Assembly: GCA_028693165.1 (NCBI GenBank)
Contig: JAQUVX010000005.1
Coordinates: forward strand, 1 to 64,000
DNA: 64,000 nucleotides
Reading direction: 5' to 3'
Source: Lachnospiraceae bacterium
Lineage (GTDB): Bacteria; Bacillota; Clostridia; Lachnospirales; Lachnospiraceae
Shown: positions 17,371 through 26,606 of the stretch, piece after piece
How positions within the stretch are numbered: position 1 is the stretch's first letter
Layout: the number at the start of each line of letters is the position of its first letter
Made by a program: the position numbers and the translations under genes
The notes under the pieces: model-generated
The model's input: the letters and a program-made list of their open reading frames with translations, nothing else
The model's database searches: none
What the model was told of the DNA's origin: nothing

Positions 17371-17703
17371 TCAGCCGCTCCCCCGCTGGTGCATCAACTT
17401 TACGGCCTGGATCAGCTGCCCTACTGTCACGGAACCGGAAGTATCCCGAATTATCATGCTGCCGCCAATTACTGCAATTCCGGCAGCTGACGGGTTTTCT
17501 CCGGCGAATCCGCCTAAAATAACCGCAGATCCATCCTCCAGGTGTTCAACCAGAACCATGTCGTCCTTTTTCAGCTCCTGTGTCGCTCCAAATGGGGAAA
17601 AGACGGGAATCATCGCGGACGTATCGCTCCGGCTCGGATAATATACCGATGCCATGCCGGTGGCCGGATCGTAGGAACTCACAAAACCGATTCTTGCTCC
17701 CAT
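17371..17703 (-). CDS. Baseplate spike/assembly protein V-like
   Basis: A 110-residue protein. GFVSSYDPATGMASVYYPSR and DMVLVEHLEDGSAVILGGF give the OB-fold pattern of gpV/gp5-like baseplate spike proteins. It is shorter than P2 gpV (about 200), lacking most of the C-terminal beta-helix needle, so the spike tip may be another protein. It sits directly after the D-like gene. Confidence 0.75.
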   Translation of the reverse strand: MGARIGFVSSYDPATGMASVYYPSRSDTSAMIPVFSPFGATQELKKDDMVLVEHLEDGSAVILGGFAGENPSAAGIAVIGGSMIIRDTSGSVTVGQLIQAVKLMHQRGSG

Positions 17704-17716
17704 GATTTTTTCCTCC

Positions 17717-18736
17717 TTACAGTCTGTTAAAAATCTTGTACGCGCTGACCTTCATGCTGTGCTTCCCGGAAAGGCGGTGCGTAACTTTTGTTACAAAATA
17801 CTTGCCATCCATAGCGCCCATACCCTTAAGCTCGATATTGCAAGTCGCTACGATGTTCGGATCGGCAAGCGCCGAAAAAGACAGAATCGTCGCCTTTTCG
17901 TTTGCTTCATTCGCCTTTGCCTTGCAGATTCGGATCGCGTCCGCCTCTGATTCAACTTTGTTGTCAAGCTCCAGCCAGCGTGGACCATCGCCAACCTCTA
18001 CCGATATGGTCTCCGCCTTTTTCTTCTTCCCGCTTCCGGATGTCGATGTATAAACCAGCTTCGCGCCGGTGTAAGTACCGCTTAATGTATCGTTCCATGT
18101 ATAACCTTCCTCCATGTCTGATTCGTAAAATGTCTTTGTGATCCCACGGGCTTCGTAAATGGTTTTGTCGAATATGACCAGGGCTTTTTTATAAATCTTT
18201 AAAAACATTCCCTGTTGATCGCATACCTCCGCTAAAAACGTGCTATCCGGCTTTTTATCCTGTTCGATCGTAAATATTGGCTCCGGTGTCGGTCCCCAGT
18301 AATGGAGGTTCGTCATGCCGTATTTGTTTTTGATCTCCTCAGCGATCTGTCGGAGGGTCACGTCCGTCCATGTCTTAGATGCCTCGGTAGTCTTAAAGCC
18401 ATCATTGGCCGGAATGCTGACCCCCTTCAAAACGCAACAGCGCGGCGGTGCGCTATATGTAAGGTCGTCAAGGGTAAAGTTTCCGCAATGATATTTCAAT
18501 CGGTCCCCGCTCCGCTTCCAGTTGTTAAAGTACAATGTGACGTCAAGGTCTGCTCCCTTCTCGGGGCGAAGTACGTCGCGGATCCACGCGGCGCTCCGCT
18601 CCTCAAAAGTAAGCGTGGTTTCGTCGGATGTTCCGGAGGCGTTATCTGTGTAGCTCAAGGATTCAAGTTTCCGGGAAAGCCCGACCTCTAAACCGTTATA
18701 GAGTACGGTCGCCTCTATGCTCCTTCCATTAGCCAT
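17717..18736 (-). CDS. Late control protein D-like (baseplate hub)
   Basis: A 339-residue protein with the gpD/gp27 hub pattern: SLSYTDNASGTSDETTLTFE, then LYFNNW, then TLRQIAEEIKNKYGM and ADAIRICKAKANEANEKATI, a common hub-protein helix. It overlaps the X-like gene by eight bases. The hub binds the spike and tape measure at the tail tip. Confidence 0.88.
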   Translation of the reverse strand: MANGRSIEATVLYNGLEVGLSRKLESLSYTDNASGTSDETTLTFEERSAAWIRDVLRPEKGADLDVTLYFNNWKRSGDRLKYHCGNFTLDDLTYSAPPRCCVLKGVSIPANDGFKTTEASKTWTDVTLRQIAEEIKNKYGMTNLHYWGPTPEPIFTIEQDKKPDSTFLAEVCDQQGMFLKIYKKALVIFDKTIYEARGITKTFYESDMEEGYTWNDTLSGTYTGAKLVYTSTSGSGKKKKAETISVEVGDGPRWLELDNKVESEADAIRICKAKANEANEKATILSFSALADPNIVATCNIELKGMGAMDGKYFVTKVTHRLSGKHSMKVSAYKIFNRL

Positions 18737-18959
18737 TTAATATTGCCCTCCACTCCGGATAGCTTTCATCGAGATCACCATCTGTGTTGCTGATCTCCGG
18801 AATCTTAAGCTCGATTCCAGCCGGAAAGATCATATACTCAACCTTATCCCTGTTTTCGTTCATGAGCTCCGTTGCGTAATATTCGGATCCGAGCTCGTTG
18901 TATGCGATCTTATCCCATGTGTCCCCGCTGATAGTCTTATAAATCTTCGCCATTGTCAT
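18729..18959 (-). CDS. Tail protein X (LysM-like)
   Basis: A 76-residue protein: IYKTISGDTWDKIAYNELGS followed by MIFPAGIELKIPEI is the small LysM-type tail X protein fold. It lies between the tape measure and D, as in P2-type phages. Confidence 0.85.
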   Translation of the reverse strand: MTMAKIYKTISGDTWDKIAYNELGSEYYATELMNENRDKVEYMIFPAGIELKIPEISNTDGDLDESYPEWRAILNG

Positions 18960-18964
18960 TCCTC

Positions 18965-21900
18965 CTAAAATGCCAGCCGGAACTCATCTTTGCGGTACCG
19001 CTCCATGAATTGGACGAATCGCTCGTAATCTTCCGCGGTTATCCTCCGGATCATTGATTCATCTGATCCGGCCGGAACCTGGTAAACCGGCGAATATACA
19101 ACTTGGAAACTGCTGTTGTCCTGGCTGCTGTTGGTCGTTGAACCGCCGAGACGGTTCCCGACCTGCTCCCAAATTGAAACCGCATTCCGGGAACCGTCCA
19201 GCGGAATGATTGCTTCCGGCCCGGCTTCTGCAACCAGTCCCAGGTGCGGCTCCGTCATGATACCGCCGCTGGCGTGCTTTTTGATTGTTCCGCCGACTCC
19301 GGATATGCTGGATAATGCGCCTGGGTTCTGGATCGTAGGAACAAGGCTTAAACGTACATCCGCGTCTACATCGAATCCCCCGGCAAACTGCCTTTGCAGC
19401 TCCTCGTTTGACCAGGCGTACATACCTTCAATAATTGGCGGTGCCGATTCCTTAAATCCTTCATCCAAGCTATTCGGCAGGTCGGACATCTTTCCTTTGA
19501 CCGCGTTGTATGTCGTCGTGTATTCATCGGATTCCGATATAACGCGCCCGATCTCTTTCCAGTAGTCTCCGCCCGCCCCGGTAAGCATATTTAGCGTTTC
19601 GGCGCTGTTTAATACCTCCTGTAATGCCGCTGGGATCTCCAGTCCTGCTTCCTGGTACTTCTGTTTCAGCCCCTCCATTTCTTCAAGGGTCGGTCCCATC
19701 TGCTCGAGCAATTCCTGGATCGCTTTCCGGTCGCCCTTCTCCATTCCGGTTTTAGCCTGTCTCATTGCTTCGTCAAGTGTAAACAGCAGGGCGTTCTGGG
19801 CTTCAACTTCCGCATGGGGTAGGTTTTCGATTCCTGAGAAGCTCTGTGCCAGTGAATCGTCGATTACCTGGGTCAGATTGTCCTGACTTGCCTTCAGCTC
19901 GTCTCCGTACTGCTTGTATAACGTGTCCATCTGGAAGGATGCCGCCCGTACCTCAATATCTCCGACCTGTTCCAGATAGTTTTCTTTGAAAGAAGCGATC
20001 ATATCATCATATTCTTTCTGATCGATCGCCCCATCCTCCAGCATCAACTTAGCGCTGGAGATGTTCATGGTTAGGGATTCATCAAGATTCGAGGTTGCTT
20101 CTTCCACCTGTGCCTGGATCTCTGCCTGCAGGTTTTTATAGCTTTCCGGATCAAGTTCCCCGCCACCGTATTTGATGCCGATTGTTTCCATTTGGGCTTC
20201 AAACTGGCTGCTTGATAGCTTGGCTGTTATGTTTGCCATCTTGGTCTGCAGCTCCTGAATGGTCTCAACTTCGTCCATGGAAAGGACGCCGTCCTTCATG
20301 CCTTCCGCGTACGCCTCGCCGAGTTGCTTTCCTAATTCATCCAGCTCGCTGTTCAAGCCGGTATAGTAATCGTTAAACTTTTGGATGATTCCGCTTTTTT
20401 CCTCTTTGTCCTCGCCCGCAAGGAGAATGTTAAGGCTCATATTCATCGCGTACTGCTTTTGTTCCGCAAGGCCTATAGCCTCCTGGACATAGGATCCTAT
20501 CGCACTTCCATAATCCTCCGCATCTTCTCCGGTAAGCTCAAGCCCCAGGGATGCCTTAAAATTCAGCTTTTTCATGGTTCCTTGCAGGGAATCAAGGTCA
20601 TCCGCGATGCTTTTAACCTTGTCAAATTCTTCCATCGTCTGGGCGACGCCGGAAAGGCTGCCGTTGTCAATGATCAGCGTTGCTGTTTTTTGCAGATCCT
20701 CCATGCTTAGATTCATATCGCCGAAGTGTTTTGCAAGGCTGTTTTTTTTCATCTGGGCTTCTGCAACCTTGGCTTTCGCCGCAAGCCCTACGATCGCGCC
20801 GCCTGCCAATGCCGCCACGCTGATAGCGGCCATTACCGGATTGCTGGCCAGCGCAACGCTCAAGGCTTTTATGGCTGTCGCCGTCGTGGTAATCACGGAC
20901 GCCACTTTCATTGTTGTTATGGTCGTCGCGATCCCGCCTAGAACGCCTGCGATAACATCCGGATGATCCATCAGCCACTCGCCTGTATCAAGCAGCGGTT
21001 CCGCGAAATCCTCCAATGCGTCCGCTGCATCCTTTACGTATCGCTTTACAGTCGGGAAGTTCTTTTTTACCGCTCCGGCTACGTCTCCGGCATATTTGTA
21101 GATCATTTCCGTCCCGAACTGTACGGCTTCCCTCATGGGTTCCTGCAGTCCCTCGTATATCTGGATTTTTGCATCGTCAAGGGCGCTTCCGAAGATTGCA
21201 AGGTCTCCGGTTAAGTTGTCTAACTTCGTGCTGGCCATCTTCTCCAACGCTCCGCTTGAATTTTCAAGGGATCCCGCCAGGGCGTCCCACTCAGATACGC
21301 CCTCTTGAACCTCCGTATTTAATCCGGATAGCAGGTCATTCATGGCGTCAACATGCTGCTTGCCACCGATGGCTGCAAGGGTCGCGTTCCGCTCCTCCTC
21401 GGTCATGTCTGCAATCTTTCCGTTGAGTTCCGTAAGGGTATTTTTCAACCCTTTGAACTTGCCCGCATTGTCAAAGGCTGATAATCCGATCTTCTCCATC
21501 ATCTTCCCCGCCCGGCCGGTTCCGGTCGTCAGGTTAATCATGGCAGCGCTCAACGCGTTACCGGCTTCTGATCCTTTGATACCCCGGTTCGCCATAACGC
21601 CCAGCGCGGCTCCGGATTCCGAAAGAGGTACATTTAACGACTTTAAGGTACCTCCGACACCGATGTATGCCTCCATGAGCTGCTCTGCTGTCTGATTGGA
21701 TTTGTTATTTGCCATCGCTGCAAGGTCAAGGTACTTTTCCAGATCTTCGACCTCTACGTTTAGTGCGCTCATAGAGTCGGTAACAAGGTCGGACGTCCTG
21801 GCAAGGTCAAGCCCGGTCGCCTCTGAAAGCCGCAGAACGCCCGGTAAGCCCGAGATTGAATCATCGACCGACCAACCTGCCAGCGCCATGTATTCAAGGG

Positions 21901-22321
21901 CCTGCGCGCTCTCTGTGGCGGTCTTGGAGGTGCTTCTTCCCATCTCCATAGCCGCACTCCTCAGCTTGTCGTACTCTGCGGCCGTTGCGTTCGCGGTGGC
22001 CGCCGTGGAATCCATCGCCGCCTCGAACTCGGAGCCCGTGGCAATGCTGGCGGCTCCAATTCCTACCAGTGCCGCTCCGGCTGCCGTGGCTGCTGCTGCC
22101 GTGGCCTTGATTGTTGACGTCAAGCCGCCCCACGCTGCATCGATCCCGGGGCCTGCCTTTGTCATTGCGTCCGCAAAGCTGACCTGCTTGGTGTTGGCGT
22201 TGGCTGCCTCCTTTGCAATCTCTTTTAACTGCTTTTTTGTAAGGCTGCAGGAATTACCCAAAGAAGCGTCAACCATGCCCGCGATTTTGATCGCAAGCTG
22301 ATAATCCTTGCTATTTGCCAT
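18965..22321 (-). CDS. Tail tape measure protein
   Basis: A 1118-residue protein. Residues ~80-400 have the TP901 tape-measure core (GSEFEAAMDSTAATANATA, EYMALAGWSVDDS, MANRGIKGSEAGNALSAAM). A hydrophobic Ala/Gly-rich stretch follows at ~455-530, then a long helical part. The end carries HASGGIMTEPHLGLVAEAGP, a common tape-measure C-terminal motif. The ATG seven bases after AGGAGGT is preferred over a GTG three codons earlier. Its length sets tail length: at about 0.15 nm per residue this gives a tail of roughly 150-170 nm (rule-of-thumb estimate). Confidence 0.93.
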   Translation of the reverse strand: MANSKDYQLAIKIAGMVDASLGNSCSLTKKQLKEIAKEAANANTKQVSFADAMTKAGPGIDAAWGGLTSTIKATAAAATAAGAALVGIGAASIATGSEFEAAMDSTAATANATAAEYDKLRSAAMEMGRSTSKTATESAQALEYMALAGWSVDDSISGLPGVLRLSEATGLDLARTSDLVTDSMSALNVEVEDLEKYLDLAAMANNKSNQTAEQLMEAYIGVGGTLKSLNVPLSESGAALGVMANRGIKGSEAGNALSAAMINLTTGTGRAGKMMEKIGLSAFDNAGKFKGLKNTLTELNGKIADMTEEERNATLAAIGGKQHVDAMNDLLSGLNTEVQEGVSEWDALAGSLENSSGALEKMASTKLDNLTGDLAIFGSALDDAKIQIYEGLQEPMREAVQFGTEMIYKYAGDVAGAVKKNFPTVKRYVKDAADALEDFAEPLLDTGEWLMDHPDVIAGVLGGIATTITTMKVASVITTTATAIKALSVALASNPVMAAISVAALAGGAIVGLAAKAKVAEAQMKKNSLAKHFGDMNLSMEDLQKTATLIIDNGSLSGVAQTMEEFDKVKSIADDLDSLQGTMKKLNFKASLGLELTGEDAEDYGSAIGSYVQEAIGLAEQKQYAMNMSLNILLAGEDKEEKSGIIQKFNDYYTGLNSELDELGKQLGEAYAEGMKDGVLSMDEVETIQELQTKMANITAKLSSSQFEAQMETIGIKYGGGELDPESYKNLQAEIQAQVEEATSNLDESLTMNISSAKLMLEDGAIDQKEYDDMIASFKENYLEQVGDIEVRAASFQMDTLYKQYGDELKASQDNLTQVIDDSLAQSFSGIENLPHAEVEAQNALLFTLDEAMRQAKTGMEKGDRKAIQELLEQMGPTLEEMEGLKQKYQEAGLEIPAALQEVLNSAETLNMLTGAGGDYWKEIGRVISESDEYTTTYNAVKGKMSDLPNSLDEGFKESAPPIIEGMYAWSNEELQRQFAGGFDVDADVRLSLVPTIQNPGALSSISGVGGTIKKHASGGIMTEPHLGLVAEAGPEAIIPLDGSRNAVSIWEQVGNRLGGSTTNSSQDNSSFQVVYSPVYQVPAGSDESMIRRITAEDYERFVQFMERYRKDEFRLAF

Positions 22322-22774
22322 TGCCGCCACCTCCTGCTATTCCGTTTATTTCCTTTGTGATTTCAAATAATTCTGAAACGGGAAGATTCAGAAAGAAATC
22401 CATTCCTGTTTTGGTCTTCAGGCTGAGAAGAATCGCCGTTTTTCGGATGCTCGGCGCGTCGTTCGATCTCAGCCCTGCGCGTAAAAAAAAGCCCGTATTG
22501 TCTCTCTGATCCGGATAAAATCCCGTGCTTTCATTTTGTTGCAATATTCCCACGGCTTATTGTTTACCTTTGCCGTTACAAGCAGCGCGTATGCTCCGGT
22601 TACTTCCGGCCGCGCGTAAGAATAGCCCATATTGGACATCTGCCTGTCGATCGCGGTCATATCCATAGCCGTAAGATCGAAAAGACCGGAAAGGTCGATG
22701 CTCTTTATCTCCTCCCCGTCAAAAGTAAATGGATCTGCAAGATCGATCTTTAATTCGATTTTTTCCTCGTTCAT
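22311..22774 (-). CDS. Tail assembly chaperone, -1 frameshift product
   Basis: A -1 shift at a T8 tract (22483-22490, minus strand TTTTTTTT) joins the 101-residue protein at 22469-22774 to the overlapping frame that ends at 22311. The product is about 154 residues, entering the new frame at LRAGLRSND. The heptamer T-TTT-TTT in the zero frame fits the X-XXY-YYZ slippery rule. Paired short and frameshifted chaperones just before the tape measure are conserved in long-tailed phages (lambda G/GT, P2 E/E'). Confidence 0.8.
22469..22774 (-). CDS. Tail assembly chaperone, short form
   Basis: A 101-residue protein, MNEEKIELKIDLADPFTFDG..., ending RIRETIRAFFYAQG. Its position between the tail tube and tape measure, and its slippery sequence near the end, mark it as the unshifted tail chaperone that binds the tape measure during tail assembly. 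Confidence 0.82.
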   Translation of the reverse strand: MNEEKIELKIDLADPFTFDGEEIKSIDLSGLFDLTAMDMTAIDRQMSNMGYSYARPEVTGAYALLVTAKVNNKPWEYCNKMKARDFIRIRETIRAFFYAQG

Positions 22775-22791
22775 ATACTAATTCCTTTCTC

Positions 22792-22829
22792 AAAAGGGCA
22801 TCCGGTGCATTCGCGGCGGATGCCCTTTT
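22792..22829 (-). terminator. Internal terminator/attenuator after the tail tube gene
   Basis: AAAAGGGCATCC (22792-22803) and GGATGCCCTTTT (22818-22829) form a 12-bp perfect stem ending in TTTT on the minus strand. It lies between the tube and chaperone genes, so it would lower expression of chaperone and tape measure relative to the abundant sheath and tube. Confidence 0.8.
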
Positions 22830-22838
22830 ATGCTCTAT

Positions 22839-23372
22839 TTAGCAGTTCTTCCTAACTGCCTCCAGGAGATCTTTTCCGTCTACACGGTATACGTTGTTCT
22901 TCTTGTCAAGCTCAATGCACGGGTTCCCGTCAAATTCCCATAAAATATAGGTAAGCTCAACCTGGGCCGATCCGCCCATCATGTTCCCCGCCTCAAGGTT
23001 GCCAGGACTGAACTGCTTAACCTGTCCGCCAACTACAAACCGGACGCCAACATGCCCCGTTTCGTTGGTTGCCGTATCGGTGTACTGCAGGTCGCCGCGT
23101 AAATTCAGCCGCACGTTTTTTCCCGGCGCAAGGTCTGTCATGCCTTCCTGTGTAACTGCCCGGAAGTTAATCGTTTGCGTGGAGCTGTCAAAATGTCCGA
23201 TCACAACGGCGTTATATGTGCCTGCAACTCCGGCTCCTGAGATCTCCGTAAGCTTCGCAACCAGGTCGGCGATCTGTGTCGCTCCGGTAATTCCGACCAT
23301 CCGGTTCCCGTCCCCGTTGTATACGTTATAATTGTTGATAACTTCCGGGATTTGCTGCGATGTAAATTTCAT
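22839..23372 (-). CDS. Major tail tube protein
   Basis: A 177-residue protein following the sheath gene. MKFTSQQIPEVINNYNVYNG and GSAQVELTYILWEFDGNPCI fit the contractile-tail tube family (P2 FII type). The two-gene sheath-tube order supports the call. It forms the inner tail tube. Confidence 0.88.
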   Translation of the reverse strand: MKFTSQQIPEVINNYNVYNGDGNRMVGITGATQIADLVAKLTEISGAGVAGTYNAVVIGHFDSSTQTINFRAVTQEGMTDLAPGKNVRLNLRGDLQYTDTATNETGHVGVRFVVGGQVKQFSPGNLEAGNMMGGSAQVELTYILWEFDGNPCIELDKKNNVYRVDGKDLLEAVRKNC

Positions 23373-23387
23373 TTTTCTTTACCTCCT

Positions 23388-24824
23388 CTACGCTGCCTTC
23401 TGCAGGGCGCTCTGAATCAGTGATGGGTCAAATTCAATCTTGTTTGTAATGTGTTCCGCCGGGGTCCAGAATGCGATAGCTGTGTAAAAGATGATCTGCC
23501 CGTCTAAAATCTGATCAATCGGATTATCACTTTCTCTGAAATAGATCTTTCCTCCTGCAATGTGTCCGTTTGTGGAAAGGCTGTTTAAATACTGATTTTC
23601 TGCATCTGTCACGGCTTCGATCAAACGGTAATCGGTCGGATCATCAACCTTGTTTCCGAATGTCAGGATAAAGTGGGCCTTATACCAGTTCATCATCCGA
23701 CGGCAGGAAATCCACCGTTCCTCCGGTGCCGTTGCACCTGGAAAAGCTGTCGTATTGTTGCCCCATACCTTCCAGCCGTTATCGTTGAGGAAGGTTACGA
23801 TTCCAGCCGCATTAAGCACGGCCGCCTGGGTGTTATCCAGGTAAACCTCCGTTCCGTCCTCCAATACGGCGGCGGCCATGTTGGAGGCAATGTTGGACGG
23901 GCTTTTCTTCGGAACATCATCGTTCTCACTGTCGGTCGCGCAGGTTGCCGCAGCCCAGATTACGGAACCGTCATATACCTTCGTTCCAAGCTTCTGCTTC
24001 AGCCAGATCATGATACCGTCCTGGGAAGTGATCCCCATTGCATCACGCGCGCCTGCTGCAGCCGTGTACGTTTTATAGACGCTTGTATCAATGTCAACGG
24101 CAAAAACCGCCTCAAAAAGCCCGTTGATCTCTTTCGTCTTCGCTGCCATAACCGCGGCGACCTCCGGATCCCTGGACCAGCGCGGTGCCAAAAGGATTCC
24201 CGGAACCACCCCGAGGCGCGGGTAAACCTGGCTCAAGGCCTCGATTCCGGTTGCTTCGCCGGTCGATACATTGTAACCGCCGATGATATCGGTTTTTGTA
24301 ATCTTGCTGGGGTCGAGCTGTTTTCCGGTTACATCTACATTGGTAACGCTGGAAGAAGTAAATGTGATCTCAAGATAGCCCAACGTCGAAAAGCCCAGAA
24401 CGTAGTCCTCATTCTCATTGAGTGTTGCGCTGCCGTTTCTTACGGTCAATCCGGTCTTCATAATACCGACCTCCTCGATCGTAGCAATCCCGGAAGCAAC
24501 CAGAGCGCCGCTCTTGGTGTAATCTTTTACGTGCTTTTTCGGATCCAATACATTGATAAAAATGATTGGAGCATTAGAAAAAACATTAAAGTTCGCGTCA
24601 ATCGCCTGCGAAATCGTGTAATTCTCAAAATCATAGCAGAACCCCATCGCCGCCACGGCCTCTGCATAACTCCGTGCCATAACGGGCTTGTTGACTGCCG
24701 GATCGTCAACCATGTTCACGGGCGCGAGCCCTACGATTACCTGCAATCCAGCGTCCGCCTCTGCCGGGGTTGTCACCTGGGAGGGCAGCTCTTCGGCATC
24801 GATCCTGTGGAAATACTCAGCCAT
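23388..24824 (-). CDS. Contractile tail sheath protein
   Basis: A 478-residue protein with the sheath (P2 FI) pattern: LQVIVGLAPVNMVDDPAVNK near the start, GVVPGILLAPRWSRDPEVAA in the middle and a C-terminal domain with AHFILTFGNKVDDPTDYRLI and HITNKIEFDPSLIQSAL. Presence of a sheath shows the phage has a contractile tail. Confidence 0.93.
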   Translation of the reverse strand: MAEYFHRIDAEELPSQVTTPAEADAGLQVIVGLAPVNMVDDPAVNKPVMARSYAEAVAAMGFCYDFENYTISQAIDANFNVFSNAPIIFINVLDPKKHVKDYTKSGALVASGIATIEEVGIMKTGLTVRNGSATLNENEDYVLGFSTLGYLEITFTSSSVTNVDVTGKQLDPSKITKTDIIGGYNVSTGEATGIEALSQVYPRLGVVPGILLAPRWSRDPEVAAVMAAKTKEINGLFEAVFAVDIDTSVYKTYTAAAGARDAMGITSQDGIMIWLKQKLGTKVYDGSVIWAAATCATDSENDDVPKKSPSNIASNMAAAVLEDGTEVYLDNTQAAVLNAAGIVTFLNDNGWKVWGNNTTAFPGATAPEERWISCRRMMNWYKAHFILTFGNKVDDPTDYRLIEAVTDAENQYLNSLSTNGHIAGGKIYFRESDNPIDQILDGQIIFYTAIAFWTPAEHITNKIEFDPSLIQSALQKAA

Positions 24825-24826
24825 GT

Positions 24827-25129
24827 TTATTTACCTTCCTTTCTCTTGTTCTTAAAATAATCCCTAGCCACGCTGTAAAAGCGGCTCATTGCGGAATTAG
24901 GGGATCCCAGGGCCATGTTGGCCGCCGCAAGCTCGTTGACCGGAACAACCAGATTGCTGATGATCGGCAGCTCCTTGATTGCTTCCTTCAGAAGCGGAGG
25001 AAGCTCCGCATTATAAATCGTTCCGCTGATGATGCCCAGCGTAGACGGTCCGATGTAACACTTGGTTGCAGTCTTTTCTACCGATTTCGTGTCTTCTGTT
25101 GCCGTCTCTGCTGCTGTTTTTGTGCTCAT
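24827..25129 (-). CDS. Small hypothetical tail protein
   Basis: A 100-residue protein beginning MSTKTAAETATEDTKSVEKT and ending in a basic tail. It is encoded immediately before the sheath gene and overlaps the upstream gene by four bases. Such small proteins are frequent at this position in Clostridial P2-like phages. Function unknown. Confidence 0.65.
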   Translation of the reverse strand: MSTKTAAETATEDTKSVEKTATKCYIGPSTLGIISGTIYNAELPPLLKEAIKELPIISNLVVPVNELAAANMALGSPNSAMSRFYSVARDYFKNKRKEGK

Positions 25130-25668
25130 GTGTATATGCTCCTTTCAAGTTTGATTCCTGTCATCTCAAACGTCATTGAGATAGCTCCGAAATAATAAGG
25201 GTACGTATCTTCGCGCTGTACGCTCCATTCAAAATCTTGCTTGCAGCGGTAGCTCCTTGATAACGTGGGCTCTGTTGCGTAACGCTCGTAAGTCTTCTGT
25301 ATAAGATTTAAAATATCTTTGTGACCATCGTTCTGCCGGTCGTCGTTAAAGATTCCATAGCAGATTGCCACCACAACGGTTTGCGGCTCGTTTGGGCCCT
25401 TGACCTCCCCAGAATCAATCTTAACAAGGCACCACGGGCAGTTATATACCGGGTCGGATATCATGTCATCGGTATAGTCAATCATCGCCTGCGACGGCTC
25501 CTCCGTCCCTGCAACTGGAAGGGGTAGATTCTGCCCGTAGATGCTCATAGGGATATAAGGATCTCCGGCCGGATCCGGGTTCTTAAAAAGATTTCCTTCC
25601 AGCATCCTGCCGATATCCTCACGCAGGGCTTCCTGCAGGAAGAAAGGCGTACTTTGATATTTTTCCAT
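25126..25668 (-). CDS. Putative tail terminator/neck protein
   Basis: A 180-residue protein containing YNCPWCLVKIDSGEVKGPNE and a C-terminal EWSVQREDTYPYYFGAISMT. Length, context (between the Z-like gene and sheath) and beta-rich look fit a tail-completion or terminator protein. No diagnostic motif. Confidence 0.6.
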   Translation of the reverse strand: MEKYQSTPFFLQEALREDIGRMLEGNLFKNPDPAGDPYIPMSIYGQNLPLPVAGTEEPSQAMIDYTDDMISDPVYNCPWCLVKIDSGEVKGPNEPQTVVVAICYGIFNDDRQNDGHKDILNLIQKTYERYATEPTLSRSYRCKQDFEWSVQREDTYPYYFGAISMTFEMTGIKLERSIYT

Positions 25669-25671
25669 CCA

Positions 25672-26280
25672 CTACCCTCCCAGTACCTTGCTTACAACCT
25701 TGTCAACTTCATTCCGGAGCGTGTCCGCGATCTCGTTCTCGTTAAATACTTCTGGGTTTCCTACCTGCTTCGCCACGGAAGGGCTAAGCACCTTCCGTAT
25801 CTTGTTGTAATGCGGTTTCGCTGGTTTCCCGGCGTACTTGCGGGCTACGGTGCCGGGTACACGCTGCATGATTGCATCGTGTACGCCGGATTCCCCGGAC
25901 CTGGCCTGCCATCTCAAACCGGCGGCAAAGGCTCCGTTTAATTTTTTTAAACCAGTATTCAATACCGCAACCGATACCGCCCGGCGGCCGATCCTGGCCT
26001 TATATTCCATGACATCCCTAACCGGCGAGGAAAAGGTCAAGATTGCCGCCGGGTTCGCTGTCGTCGCCTTCGTGATCTTGCTGGTTCCCAGAACGGTCGC
26101 CCGCTTTCCAGCCCCTCCGGTATAGCGCTTCGCAACCTTTGACGCCAGGTCCTTCTGGATAATCTTGGCTGTGTTGTTTACGCCAGTTCTTAAAACGGAT
26201 TCGTCTGACCGCTCAATGTTCCGCAACGCCCGCAAAATCTTTCCATAATGATCTTGATCCAGTGAAATCTGTACGCTCAT
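25672..26280 (-). CDS. Minor tail protein Z-like (neck)
   Basis: A 202-residue basic protein. ALRNIERSDESVLRTGVNNT and a run of Lys/Arg-rich beta segments fit the prophage minor tail protein Z (GPZ) family that joins head and tail. Four-base overlap with the upstream head-tail gene. Confidence 0.7.
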   Translation of the reverse strand: MSVQISLDQDHYGKILRALRNIERSDESVLRTGVNNTAKIIQKDLASKVAKRYTGGAGKRATVLGTSKITKATTANPAAILTFSSPVRDVMEYKARIGRRAVSVAVLNTGLKKLNGAFAAGLRWQARSGESGVHDAIMQRVPGTVARKYAGKPAKPHYNKIRKVLSPSVAKQVGNPEVFNENEIADTLRNEVDKVVSKVLGG

Positions 26281-26606
26281 GATCTCGTCGCCCCCAGCAA
26301 AATCGAATAGATGCCAGCTTCATGTATCGCGTCCTCAACTCTGTATTTCCCAGAATCTACGGTTACCACCGCGCCGATCGCTGGCATTCTTCCGAACTGC
26401 TCGCGGGATACGTACAGCATGATCTGCCGCTCATAAATCCCGTCAATTCTGCCCTTTTCAGTCTGCTTTTTAGATCGCTCAACGACTTCGTTTCCGTCGA
26501 TGATGCAAACCATAGTCCGCCCGTCAATCATATGGGTTTCTCCGAACTCTTCCGGGTTTAGGAATACGGTTTTTATATCTGCGGCGATCGCGTCCTTGAA
26601 CGTCAT
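26277..26606 (-). CDS. Head-tail joining protein
   Basis: A 109-residue protein: MTFKDAIAADIKTVFLNPEE followed by HMIDG...CIIDGNEVVERS. This is the pattern of small lambda FII-like head-tail connector proteins. The start overlaps the previous stop by one base. Confidence 0.65.
   Translation of the reverse strand: MTFKDAIAADIKTVFLNPEEFGETHMIDGRTMVCIIDGNEVVERSKKQTEKGRIDGIYERQIMLYVSREQFGRMPAIGAVVTVDSGKYRVEDAIHEAGIYSILLGATRS

Noticed and set aside
23673-24860. 395-codon rightward frame over the sheath gene
   Set aside because: Antisense shadow of the sheath gene, caused by G+C-rich codon bias; no ribosome site or recognisable domain.
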